DNA from: Bacteroidota bacterium
GTDB taxonomy: Bacteria; Bacteroidota; Bacteroidia; 2-12-FULL-35-15
Assembly (NCBI GenBank): GCA_016722565.1
Contig: JADKIU010000004.1
Location: 1 to 64,000 of the forward strand
Reading direction: 5' to 3'
Length of the DNA stretch: 64,000 bases
Part shown: positions 9,130-16,987 of the stretch, one piece after another
How positions within the stretch are numbered: position 1 is the first letter of the stretch
Layout: the number at the start of each line of letters is the position of its first letter
Notes under the pieces: generated by a model
What the model saw: the letters and a program-made list of their open reading frames with translations, nothing else
Told to the model about the DNA's origin: nothing
The model's database searches: none
Program-made: the position numbers and the translations under genes

Positions 9130-9426
9130 TTAGGCGTTTACTTCATGTATGCGGTGAATAGGAATCACAACACCTTGCTTAAGAATCACCCGTTTGTCGG
9201 TTACTCCCCAAACAGTTGTGTTCACTTGTTTAATGCCTTCCGAATCCTCAAAAATGATTTTGATTTTATTGTGTTCGAGGTTTCCTAATTTCAAAGCTCT
9301 TTCCAGATTCGCGGTTCGGCTCTTAATTTCTTCTTTTGAATTCAGAACATCAGTATCAGGGAATTTCAATCCGCTGATATTTTCTTTTTCAACGATAATA
9401 GGCGTTGAGTTGGTTGTGTTTGTCAT
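9130..9426 (-). CDS. small conserved protein of unknown function
   Basis: A 98-residue soluble protein with no signal peptide or membrane segment. The N-terminal 20 residues are Asn/Thr-rich and probably disordered. A charged helix follows (SKEEIKSRTANLERALKLGNL), then a beta-rich C-terminal half ending WGVTDKRVILKQGVVIPIHRIHEV, which looks like a small barrel or PH-like strand set. I do not recognise a named family. It is monocistronic, with its own terminator at 9041-9072. Coding is supported by the ATG start, normal composition and the terminator position. Confidence 0.7.
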   Translation of the reverse strand: MTNTTNSTPIIVEKENISGLKFPDTDVLNSKEEIKSRTANLERALKLGNLEHNKIKIIFEDSEGIKQVNTTVWGVTDKRVILKQGVVIPIHRIHEVNA

Positions 9427-9521
9427 AGCGAGCGCGTTTTATTGTTAGAAAATAAATAGAAGCCAATATACTGATACGTGCAAATTAAGATTGCGTTACA
9501 AATTGTGCAAATCTTTTCTCT

Positions 9522-10055
9522 TTAATTGTTAGAAGTCAGATCTGAGAGAATTTTAAAAAACTCATCTGATTTCTGACTGCCTATGCGGTATTTCAGGCCA
9601 TCCTTGTCGGTTAACTCTAAGGCGTCATTCCCTTGTGTAAAAAAGCGAATTTTATTTTTAAAATGGAGATTGTATACCGGACGATTTAAAAGATACTTGC
9701 TGTATTTGACTTTCTTTACTTCCACAATGTTGGATAAGTCGATTTTTACTTTTCTGGAGGTCCATAAGCCATCTAATATTAGGCTGTTTCCAATAATTTT
9801 TGTGTGGATATGTAAAACAAAAATCAAGATTAATGAAAGCGTCATTAAAATAATACCCATCAAAAAAAACAATTGACCGGAGTCTTCGTCCACTGGAGAG
9901 GAAGGTATTGCTACCATTGCAACATCCACCGGTTTTGGGTTTTCACTCCAATAATACAATACAAAGCAAAACATGGCGAGAACGGTGCGCCAAAGTATCG
10001 ACCATTTATTATAGCCGATGTATTGTTTTTCTTCGAAAAGGATGTGCTCTTGCAT
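9522..10055 (-). CDS. membrane protein with PH-like cytoplasmic domain, function unknown
   Basis: A 177-residue protein. Two hydrophobic segments, about residues 18-36 (ILWRTVLAMFCFVLYYW) and 63-85 (LFFLMGIILMTLSLILIFVL), are joined by an acidic loop. The C-terminal ~90 residues (IIGNSLILDGLWTSRKVKIDLSNI then VYNLHFKNKIRFF, LELTDKDGLKYRIG) have the strand pattern of bacterial PH-like domains. No enzyme motif is visible. It follows tilS by 19 bases on the same strand but has its own perfect -7 element at 10063-10070. Confidence 0.7.
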   Translation of the reverse strand: MQEHILFEEKQYIGYNKWSILWRTVLAMFCFVLYYWSENPKPVDVAMVAIPSSPVDEDSGQLFFLMGIILMTLSLILIFVLHIHTKIIGNSLILDGLWTSRKVKIDLSNIVEVKKVKYSKYLLNRPVYNLHFKNKIRFFTQGNDALELTDKDGLKYRIGSQKSDEFFKILSDLTSNN

Positions 10056-10062
10056 GGTGCTT

Positions 10063-10092
10063 CAAAGTTAAGAACTAAACCCGTTCTACAAA
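10063..10092 (-). promoter_or_regulatory. promoter for the PH-like membrane protein gene
   Basis: On the minus strand TTTG (10092-10089), 18 bases, TAACTTTG (10070-10063): both Bacteroidota elements. The -7 box ends 7 bases before the ATG at 10055, so the transcript would be nearly leaderless. The -33 box overlaps the 3' end of tilS. Confidence 0.5.
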
Positions 10093-11418
10093 ATATATTT
10101 TTTTTGTTGTATCGGTTACTTTATATCGGTTATCGAGTCGATAGCCAATTACCCAAACAATCTCCTTGTTGGATGTCAATACCCAGCAGTTTTCTTTTTC
10201 TGGAATCGATAGTTTTTTGTCGATAAAAAAATCACTCAGCTTCTTTTTTCGATTCATTCCAAGTGGGTAAAATACATCTCCTTTTTCCCATCTTCGAATT
10301 TCTAAAGGGAACTGAAGTGTGTCAAAATCGATATTCGCAGATTCACTTGTGGCATGCAATGAATAGTTTGCGGTTTTCGAAACGCTTTTGAAATTTAGTT
10401 TCAGATCTTCCGAAATTATTTTTTTTTGACTTTTAGTAATGGGATGTGTGGTTTCTTTTACTTGTCTTGATTCTTGGGTCTTATTTCTTGATTCTATAAA
10501 AAGAAAATCTCTATCCTTAATCAATCGATGTGTTGCCGAAAAAAACTGCTTCCCCGATTGTTTGTTTAAACTTTCAATGATTTCATCTGTAGTGGATGAA
10601 TTAAATCCCAGAGGATATAGAAACTCGAATAAGTAAGGTGCAATTGGGTTTAATTTTTTTAACGCTTTAATCGAAATGCGAGTTCCATTTTTGTCTTCTG
10701 TGATTATTTTAGAACGTTTATGAGTAATTTCTTTTTTATAAACTTTTTCCGTTTCACTTAAACGTTGAATGTCATCAGCAATGGTTTGGTGGATGTTTGG
10801 ATTAAGCTCTTTTAGAAGCGGAATTAATTGGTGTCGGATTTTATTTCTGACATATTTATCGGAAGCATTACTGCTGTCTTCCCTAAATTTTAATTTGTTC
10901 TTTTTTGCAAAAAGCTCAATCTCTTTTTTGTTTGTAAACAGCAGAGGGCGAATAATTGAGTTTTGCTTCGGAAGAATACCATGCAATCCGGCAATGCCTG
11001 TACCGCGGATTAAATTGATGAAAAAGGTTTCAATCGAATCATCTTGGTGGTGTGCCGTGGCAATGTAGTTGTAGTCGAATTGTGATCTGATTTCTTCAAA
11101 CCAATCGTATCGGAGTTTGCGTGCTGCTAATTGAATGGAAAGTTTGTTCTTCTTAGCGTATGCAGCGGTGCTGAAGGAAACAGAATGGAATTGAACATCA
11201 TATTTCTCGGCAAGCTCTTCAACGAATAATTCATCGGTATCACTTTCTTCACCACGCAATTGAAAATTGCAATGAGCAATTCCAAATTTTAATCCGGCTT
11301 GGTGAAAGACTTCACACATTACAATCGAATCAATTCCTCCACTTACGGTTAATAGAATAGTATCCGTTTTTGAAAACAGTTTTTCTTTTTTAATATAGGC
11401 AGTGAAGGAATTAAGCAT
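10075..11418 (-). CDS. tilS: tRNA(Ile)-lysidine synthase TilS
   Basis: A 447-residue cytoplasmic enzyme that attaches lysine to C34 of the AUA-reading tRNA-Ile with ATP, switching its identity from Met to Ile. The N-terminal PP-loop ATPase domain has SGGIDS at residues 26-31, the HCNFQLRGEESDTDE segment and ATAHHQDDSIETFF. The middle and C-terminal domains include the family end PLGMNRKKKLSDFFIDKKLS. Length is normal for the long form. It lies 49 bases after pabB. A -7 element ends 4 bases before its ATG, so it may also be made from a leaderless transcript. Confidence 0.96.
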   Translation of the reverse strand: MLNSFTAYIKKEKLFSKTDTILLTVSGGIDSIVMCEVFHQAGLKFGIAHCNFQLRGEESDTDELFVEELAEKYDVQFHSVSFSTAAYAKKNKLSIQLAARKLRYDWFEEIRSQFDYNYIATAHHQDDSIETFFINLIRGTGIAGLHGILPKQNSIIRPLLFTNKKEIELFAKKNKLKFREDSSNASDKYVRNKIRHQLIPLLKELNPNIHQTIADDIQRLSETEKVYKKEITHKRSKIITEDKNGTRISIKALKKLNPIAPYLFEFLYPLGFNSSTTDEIIESLNKQSGKQFFSATHRLIKDRDFLFIESRNKTQESRQVKETTHPITKSQKKIISEDLKLNFKSVSKTANYSLHATSESANIDFDTLQFPLEIRRWEKGDVFYPLGMNRKKKLSDFFIDKKLSIPEKENCWVLTSNKEIVWVIGYRLDNRYKVTDTTKKIYFVERV

Positions 11419-11422
11419 TGTG

Positions 11423-11430
11423 CAAAGTTA
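11423..11430 (-). promoter_or_regulatory. -7 promoter element immediately before tilS
   Basis: On the minus strand TAACTTTG, a full TAnnTTTG match, identical to the one before the downstream gene at 10055. Only 4 bases separate it from the tilS ATG, implying leaderless transcription. No clear -33 TTTG is seen. Confidence 0.4.
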
Positions 11431-11467
11431 CATTATACCAATTAGTAATTCGTAGGTTTCGTAAAAA

Positions 11468-12874
11468 TTAGTATTTCGTTGGCGTTAGCACCTCAAACAT
11501 CGCCTTCGCCTTCAACAAACATTCTTCATATTCTGCTTCTGCTTCTGCTTTGTCAGTTATTGCGCTTCCAACCATAAATGATGCGTAGTTATTTTTTGAA
11601 TTGTATAAAATGCTTCGGATAACCACATTAAAATCAAAGTCACCATCGGGTGAAATATACCCAACTGCACCGGAATATAATCCTCGTTTCGTGCTTTCGT
11701 ATTTTTCGATAAGTTTCATGGCACTTATTTTCGGAGCTCCGGTCATGGAACCCATCGGAAACAAACTTTTAATTATTTCCGTGAAGTTTACATTTGGAGC
11801 AATTTCGCAGCTGATGGTTGAAATCATTTGATGTACTTGTTTAAACGAGTAGATTTCACATAATTCATCCACATGTACACTTCCTTTTTTTGCAATGCGT
11901 GAAAAATCGTTGCGAACTAAATCGACAATCATTACATTTTCACTTCTTTCTTTGGCGTTGTTTTGTAAAGTGATTTTTAACTGTTGATCTTCTGTCGCAT
12001 CGTTTGATCGTTTCGTAGTTCCTTTGATAGGCTGTGAAATGAGCTTATTGCCTCGTTTTTGGAGGAAGCGTTCCGGACTGGCACATAAGAGATAATGGTC
12101 GATGAATTTGCAATAGGCGGCAAATGGTGCTCCGGAGATGGCATTCAGATTTGTATAGATTTTCGTGGTATCGATGGATGCATTTTCAGCAAAAAATTCT
12201 TGACAAAAATTCACTTCATAAATGTCTCCTTTGCGGATATGTTCTTTCAGTTTATTCACCGAATCCAGGTATTCCGTTTTTGTGATTTTTGATTGAATTT
12301 TGATTGAAGGGTTGGAAGAAGCTTTTTTGCTTGTTTCAACTTGAAATGCAAAATCAACAATCTCATTCGCTTCTAATTCTGTTACAAACGCATCATCGTA
12401 AAAAACAGTAAGCGTTTTGTTCTCAATCTGTAAAACAACTTTTGGTGAAAAAAAATGGAGTAGCGGAAACCCCAATTTGTCTGCATTATCAGAGGTTAAG
12501 TCTTCCAATTCATTTTTTAAATCATAGCTCAAGTGTCCAAAATACCAACCTTTTTTTTGATCAAAAAACTGTTGTAAATCGGAGAGTGCGTTTTTTGATT
12601 GTTTATAGTTAAACTCTTGAGTTGCACCAATAGCAACGATTTTGGAGGAAATTAAATTTTTTTTGTCGTTGTCTGCTTCGTTTGAATCAAAAATGCAAAT
12701 GTGTTTAAAACGCTGATTAAGCCCATCAATATTGATGTTTTGGTGTTGAGGTGTTAACGGATATGTTTGTTTTTTAAGCACGTGTAAAGATAGTTTTTCA
12801 ATTCCAATTGCACGAAATTCATTTTTGTCGGATTTAAAGAAGTTCTTAGACTCGACTTTTTCTCCCACCAACAA
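11468..12874 (-). CDS. pabB: aminodeoxychorismate synthase component I (PabB)
   Basis: A ~468-residue chorismate-binding enzyme that aminates chorismate to 4-amino-4-deoxychorismate for folate synthesis, with ammonia from a PabA glutaminase not encoded here. The C-terminal half has the signature FPMGSMTGAPKISAMKLI and RNDFSRIAKKGSVHVDEL. The motif PIKGT (Lys near residue 283) favours PabB over anthranilate synthase, which has PIAGT. There is no ATG near the 5' end: the frame opens with TTG TTG GTG (12874-12866) a few codons after an in-frame TGA, so a non-ATG start is required. tilS follows in the same direction. Confidence 0.87.
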   Translation of the reverse strand: MLVGEKVESKNFFKSDKNEFRAIGIEKLSLHVLKKQTYPLTPQHQNINIDGLNQRFKHICIFDSNEADNDKKNLISSKIVAIGATQEFNYKQSKNALSDLQQFFDQKKGWYFGHLSYDLKNELEDLTSDNADKLGFPLLHFFSPKVVLQIENKTLTVFYDDAFVTELEANEIVDFAFQVETSKKASSNPSIKIQSKITKTEYLDSVNKLKEHIRKGDIYEVNFCQEFFAENASIDTTKIYTNLNAISGAPFAAYCKFIDHYLLCASPERFLQKRGNKLISQPIKGTTKRSNDATEDQQLKITLQNNAKERSENVMIVDLVRNDFSRIAKKGSVHVDELCEIYSFKQVHQMISTISCEIAPNVNFTEIIKSLFPMGSMTGAPKISAMKLIEKYESTKRGLYSGAVGYISPDGDFDFNVVIRSILYNSKNNYASFMVGSAITDKAEAEAEYEECLLKAKAMFEVLTPTKY

Positions 12875-13020
12875 AAAAATGAAAGATAAAATTCATTTCA
12901 GAATTTTTTTTTCTCTCTAAATAAAGGCTTTTTGGAGCATTTGTTCAAATTTATTTTGGCAATAAGTTTATCGATTTTCAGTGCATTTTTTTGTTCAAAA
13001 GCGAAAAGTTTTCAACAAAG

Positions 13021-13045
13021 TGGTAAATTGTGGTAAAAAGTGGGA
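13021..13045 (+). promoter_or_regulatory. MraZ operator: three direct repeats with 10-bp period
   Basis: TGGTA at 13021, TGGTA at 13031 and TGGGA at 13041, each followed by a 5-base AT-rich spacer. MraZ is known to bind TGGGN repeats separated by 5 bases upstream of mraZ and to repress the dcw operon. A TATTTTTA -7-like box follows at 13056-13063, so bound MraZ would cover the upstream half of the promoter. The mraZ ATG is at 13086. Confidence 0.8.
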
Positions 13046-13085
13046 AAATTGTTTTTATTTTTACGGCTTAAAGAATAAAACCGCA

Positions 13086-13571
13086 ATGGATAGCCTATTT
13101 GGAGTTTATGAATGTAATGCTGATGCGAAAGGACGCGTAATGCTTCCTGTTGCATTCAAAAAGCAGCTGACCAAAGAGCTGAAGGCTGGTTTTGTGGTGA
13201 AGCGAAGCATTTTTAGTAAGTCGCTGGAGCTTTATCCAATGGGTACTTGGAATGAAATGGTGAAGGAGGTAAACAAGCTGAACAAGTTTGTGAAGAAAAA
13301 TGTAGAGTTCATTCGCATGTTCAATTACGGTGTTGTGCCGGTTGATTTGGATGCATCCGGACGTTTGTTGATTTCGAAAGACATGATGGCATTTGCTGGG
13401 ATGAACAAAAATATTGTGATGGCCGCAGCGGGTGATCGCATCGAAATCTGGGATAAAAAAGGTTACGAGAAATTTATTAATAGCAGTACTGCAAACTTTG
13501 AAAAACTTGCTGAAGATGTAATGGGTGGAATCACCCCTTCTAACAACGACAACAAAGATGGAGTATCATAA
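13086..13571 (+). CDS. mraZ: division/cell wall cluster transcriptional repressor MraZ
   Basis: A 161-residue DNA-binding protein with two AbrB-like MraZ half-domains; family members form rings and bind TGGGN repeats. The first half has GVYECNADAKGRVMLPVAFKK, the second NYGVVPVDLDASGRLLISKDM; both show the D-x-x-GR core. The ATG at 13086 gives the normal N-terminus; longer readings run into the operator. The three repeats at 13021-13045 are its likely target, so it controls its own operon. Its 3' end overlaps rsmH by 14 bases, indicating coupled translation. Confidence 0.95.
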   Translation: MDSLFGVYECNADAKGRVMLPVAFKKQLTKELKAGFVVKRSIFSKSLELYPMGTWNEMVKEVNKLNKFVKKNVEFIRMFNYGVVPVDLDASGRLLISKDMMAFAGMNKNIVMAAAGDRIEIWDKKGYEKFINSSTANFEKLAEDVMGGITPSNNDNKDGVS

Positions 13572-14454
13572 TCCTGTTCTTTTAAAAGAATGTATTGAAG
13601 GTTTAAACATCAACCCTGCGGGAATATATGTGGATGTGACATTTGGTGGTGGTGGTCACGCACGCGAAATTCTAAAGCACTTAACAACCGGAAAGTTGTA
13701 TGCTTTTGATCAGGATGATGATGCGGTGAAAAACAAAATCGATGATGAACGATTTGTACTGATTAAACAAAATTTCAGATATCTGAAAAATTTTTTAAAA
13801 ATGTACAATGCGCTTCCGATTGATGGTTTGCTGGCTGACTTAGGAGTTTCGTCCCATCAGTTTGATGAAGCAGAAAGAGGTTTTTCCATTCGATTTAATG
13901 CGAAACTCGATATGAGAATGGATCAGAATGCTAAACAAACGGCTGCTGATGTTTTGAATACTTATAGTGAAGATGAGTTAAAGCGAATTTTCAAATTGTA
14001 TGGGGAGGTAGACAATGCAGGTTATTTGGCATCCATCATTTTTCATAATCGAAAAGACAAACACATCGATACAGTGAATGATTTGAAAGTGATGATTACA
14101 AAATGTGTTAAGAAAGGGAGAGAGAATCAATATTACGCACAAGTGTTTCAGGCGTTGCGAATAGAAGTGAATAAAGAGTTAGAGGTTCTTCAGGAACTTC
14201 TTACACAAAGCTTAGAAGTATTAAAACCGGGAGGACGATTGGTGGTCATCTCTTACCATTCATTGGAAGACAGGTTAGTGAAGAACATCATGAGAAGCGG
14301 AAAGTTTGAAGGTGAAGTGGAGAAAGATTTTTTTGGAAATCAATTGACGCCTTTTAAGCAAATAACAAAAAAGCCAATTGTGCCTTCAGCAGAGGAAAAT
14401 GAAATCAACAGCAGAGCAAGAAGTGCAAAATTAAGGATAGCAGAAAAGAAGTAA
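13558..14454 (+). CDS. rsmH: 16S rRNA (cytosine(1402)-N(4))-methyltransferase RsmH (MraW)
   Basis: A 298-residue SAM-dependent methyltransferase that modifies N4 of C1402 in the ribosomal P site. It begins MEYHNPVLLKECIEGL, the canonical family start, which fixes the ATG at 13558 rather than the longer frame from 13525. SAM-binding loop VDVTFGGGGHAREIL; DGLLADLGVSSHQFDEAERGFS; YYAQVFQALRIEVNKEL; and VVISYHSLEDRLVK near the C-terminus are all present. Overlaps mraZ by 14 bases, and its stop abuts the ftsL-like ATG directly. Confidence 0.96.
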   Translation: MEYHNPVLLKECIEGLNINPAGIYVDVTFGGGGHAREILKHLTTGKLYAFDQDDDAVKNKIDDERFVLIKQNFRYLKNFLKMYNALPIDGLLADLGVSSHQFDEAERGFSIRFNAKLDMRMDQNAKQTAADVLNTYSEDELKRIFKLYGEVDNAGYLASIIFHNRKDKHIDTVNDLKVMITKCVKKGRENQYYAQVFQALRIEVNKELEVLQELLTQSLEVLKPGGRLVVISYHSLEDRLVKNIMRSGKFEGEVEKDFFGNQLTPFKQITKKPIVPSAEENEINSRARSAKLRIAEKK

Positions 14455-14868
14455 ATGGGAAACAAGTTTAAAGAACAACCTAAAGTAGAAGAGCCAAAAT
14501 CTGAAAAGCCTGCAAAGGAAAATAAGGTAGTACGCTCTGTTGCGAATGTGGTGAGTGGGAGTTTTCTTTCTCAGGAAGCAACCATTCAAAAATTGCCTTT
14601 TGTGTTCTTTTTATCCTTTCTCGCTGTTTGCTACATCGCTAAAGGATATTATGATGATGATCAAGTTAGAAAACTGAATCGTTTGACAAATGAAATTAAA
14701 GAATTGAGAACACAATACATTGTTGTAAAAGATTCATTAGTAATTAAAAGCAAACAAACAGAAGTTGCAAAAGCATTGGCTGCACAAGCCACAGGAATAA
14801 AGGAGTCGGTGGTGCCTCCTAAAAAGATTTTAGTAAAAACAGTTAGCACAAACTCAAAAATAGATTAA
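14455..14868 (+). CDS. ftsL: FtsL-like divisome protein
   Basis: A 137-residue bitopic membrane protein in the ftsL position. A charged cytoplasmic region of ~45 residues precedes one membrane segment (LPFVFFLSFLAVCYIAKGY, about 44-62), then a periplasmic coiled coil (VRKLNRLTNEIKELRTQYIVVKDSLVIKSKQTEV). FtsL forms a coiled-coil complex with FtsB and FtsQ that activates FtsWI. Similarity among FtsL proteins is low, so the call rests on topology and location between rsmH and ftsI. The ATG follows the rsmH stop with no gap. Confidence 0.8.
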   Translation: MGNKFKEQPKVEEPKSEKPAKENKVVRSVANVVSGSFLSQEATIQKLPFVFFLSFLAVCYIAKGYYDDDQVRKLNRLTNEIKELRTQYIVVKDSLVIKSKQTEVAKALAAQATGIKESVVPPKKILVKTVSTNSKID

Positions 14869-14872
14869 ATCG

Positions 14873-16984
14873 TTGGAAGTTAAAAAAGACATACTGTGGC
14901 GTGTATATCTCATATATTTTTTTATATGCCTCTTTGGTGTCGCTATTATTTCCAAAATTTTTATCATCCAATTTTCTGAAGGAGAAGAGCTGAGAGCTCA
15001 AGCCGAACGATTCTCAACCAAGTTTTTTGATATCGAAGCAGTACGCGGCAACATCTATGATGCCAATGGAAGTTTGTTGGCGACATCACTCCCGTATTTT
15101 GAAGTGGGTATGGATGTAAATACAGATGCTATCTCCGATGTATTTTTCTACGACAATGTTGATTCTCTTTCCCTTTGTTTAGCAAATCTATTTAAGGACA
15201 AAGGGTATAAAGAATATCGCAAACTTTTGACAAGAGCCAGGAAAGGTGGCGACCGCTGGGTTGTTTTGCATCGTAACGTTTCGTACACCGATTTACAAAA
15301 GATGAAAAAATTTCCGATTCTAAGAAGAGGAAAAAATCGTGGCGGTTTTGTGTATCTCCAAACAAACAAACGCGAACGTCCTTTCCAATTTTTAGCTGCA
15401 CGTACCATTGGTAAAGTAAATGAAAATGGTACAGGGAAATCGTATGGCTTAGAAGTCGCTTTTGATAGCGTATTGCAAGGGAAAAGCGGTCAGCGTTGGA
15501 TGCAGAAAATTGCCGGAAATGTTTGGCGCCCGATTAACGATGATAATGAAATTGATCCGGAAGATGGTAATGATATCGTTTCTACCATCGATATCAATGT
15601 GCAGGATGTTGCTGAAAATTCCTTGATGAATTCATTGAGAAAACATGGCGCTGATCATGGTTGCTTAGTGCTGATGGAAATAAAGACTGGTGAAGTGAAA
15701 GCAATTGCCAACCTGAAACGCACCAAAGATTCTACCTATGTAGAAAACTTGAATTATGCTGTAGGTGTTGCAACCGTTCCGGGTTCAACCTTTAAGTTGC
15801 CTTCGTTGGTGGCAGTGATGGAAGACTTTAATGTGAGCTTAAATGAAGTAGTTGATATCGGTGATGGTGTATGCTTTTACAGCAACAAACGTGTTGCGGA
15901 TTCTCATCCTCCTCAAAAAAGTAAAATCACTGTGCAGGAAGTTTTTGAATTGTCATCCAATGTTGGAGTGACAAAAATTATTTCGAGATATTATTCAAAA
16001 GATCCTCAAAAGTACATTGATCGTTTGTATAAAATGAATTTGAATGATCCGTTGAACATTCCTATTCCGGGAGAAGGGAAACCATACATCAAAAATACAG
16101 ACGATAAAAGCTGGTCGCAAATTTCATTGCAATGGATTAGCTATGGTTATGAAACACGCATTACACCATTACAAATTTTAAATTTTTATGCAGCGATTGC
16201 AAATGATGGAAAAATGATGCGCCCAATGTTTGTGAAAGAAGTTCGCAAACGTGGAAAAGCAATTAAGACGTTTGAACCTGAAGTAATCAATCCCGCTATC
16301 TGCTCGCAAGCTACAGTTGCAAAAGCAAGAAAAATGATGGAAGGTGTTGTGTTGAACGGAACAGCAAAAAGTTTAAAGGCAGCGGATTATCAAATTGCCG
16401 GAAAAACAGGAACCGCACAAATGGGAATGGTGAATGGTAAAATGACTTACCAAGCATCGTTTGTGGGTTATTTCCCTGCTGACAATCCGAAGTACGCATG
16501 TATTGTTGTTGTAAGTGCTCCAAGTGGAGATTCTTATTATGGTGGCGCTGTTGCCGGTCCGGTTTTTAAAGATGTAGCGGATAAAGTGTATTCAACAAGT
16601 TTGGAAATTCATAAAGAAATTAATTACATCCAACCGCAATATGCTTTAACTGCTCCGAAAGTAAAATGCGGATATCAACCGGATATTGAAAATGTATTAT
16701 CGATACTGAAAGTTAAGAACACCACTGCTGATGAAACGGCCGAGTGGGTTGCTTCTTCTAACGATTCATTATCGATTTCATTGTCAGTAAAAAATCACGA
16801 AGAAATATTAAAACGTGGTATCGTTCCCAATTTGGTTGGAATGACAGCAAAGGATGTATTGTATTTATTAGAGAACAATGGCATGCGAGTGAAATTAATT
16901 GGAAGTGGAGCAGTTGCTAACCAATCCATTGATGCAGGAACTCCATTTGTTAAAGGAGCACAAATCGTTTTACAGTTGATTTAA
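14873..16984 (+). CDS. ftsI: septal peptidoglycan transpeptidase FtsI (PBP3) with PASTA domain
   Basis: A 703-residue class B penicillin-binding protein that cross-links septal peptidoglycan with FtsW. One N-terminal membrane anchor (WRVYLIYFFICLFGVAIISKIFII); dimerisation domain (RGNIYDANGSLLATS); transpeptidase with PGSTFK (active Ser ~305), SSN (~360) and KTGTAQ (~510); and a PASTA domain in the last ~65 residues (VPNLVGMTAKDVLYLLENNG). PASTA on FtsI is usual in Bacteroidota. The start must be TTG at 14873: an in-frame TAG lies 12 bases upstream and no ATG occurs before the anchor. It begins four bases after ftsL. Confidence 0.94.
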   Translation: MEVKKDILWRVYLIYFFICLFGVAIISKIFIIQFSEGEELRAQAERFSTKFFDIEAVRGNIYDANGSLLATSLPYFEVGMDVNTDAISDVFFYDNVDSLSLCLANLFKDKGYKEYRKLLTRARKGGDRWVVLHRNVSYTDLQKMKKFPILRRGKNRGGFVYLQTNKRERPFQFLAARTIGKVNENGTGKSYGLEVAFDSVLQGKSGQRWMQKIAGNVWRPINDDNEIDPEDGNDIVSTIDINVQDVAENSLMNSLRKHGADHGCLVLMEIKTGEVKAIANLKRTKDSTYVENLNYAVGVATVPGSTFKLPSLVAVMEDFNVSLNEVVDIGDGVCFYSNKRVADSHPPQKSKITVQEVFELSSNVGVTKIISRYYSKDPQKYIDRLYKMNLNDPLNIPIPGEGKPYIKNTDDKSWSQISLQWISYGYETRITPLQILNFYAAIANDGKMMRPMFVKEVRKRGKAIKTFEPEVINPAICSQATVAKARKMMEGVVLNGTAKSLKAADYQIAGKTGTAQMGMVNGKMTYQASFVGYFPADNPKYACIVVVSAPSGDSYYGGAVAGPVFKDVADKVYSTSLEIHKEINYIQPQYALTAPKVKCGYQPDIENVLSILKVKNTTADETAEWVASSNDSLSISLSVKNHEEILKRGIVPNLVGMTAKDVLYLLENNGMRVKLIGSGAVANQSIDAGTPFVKGAQIVLQLI

Positions 16985-16987
16985 ACT

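Noticed and set aside
12981..13085. Longer N-terminus for mraZ
   Set aside because: The extension would translate the MraZ operator repeats and the promoter.
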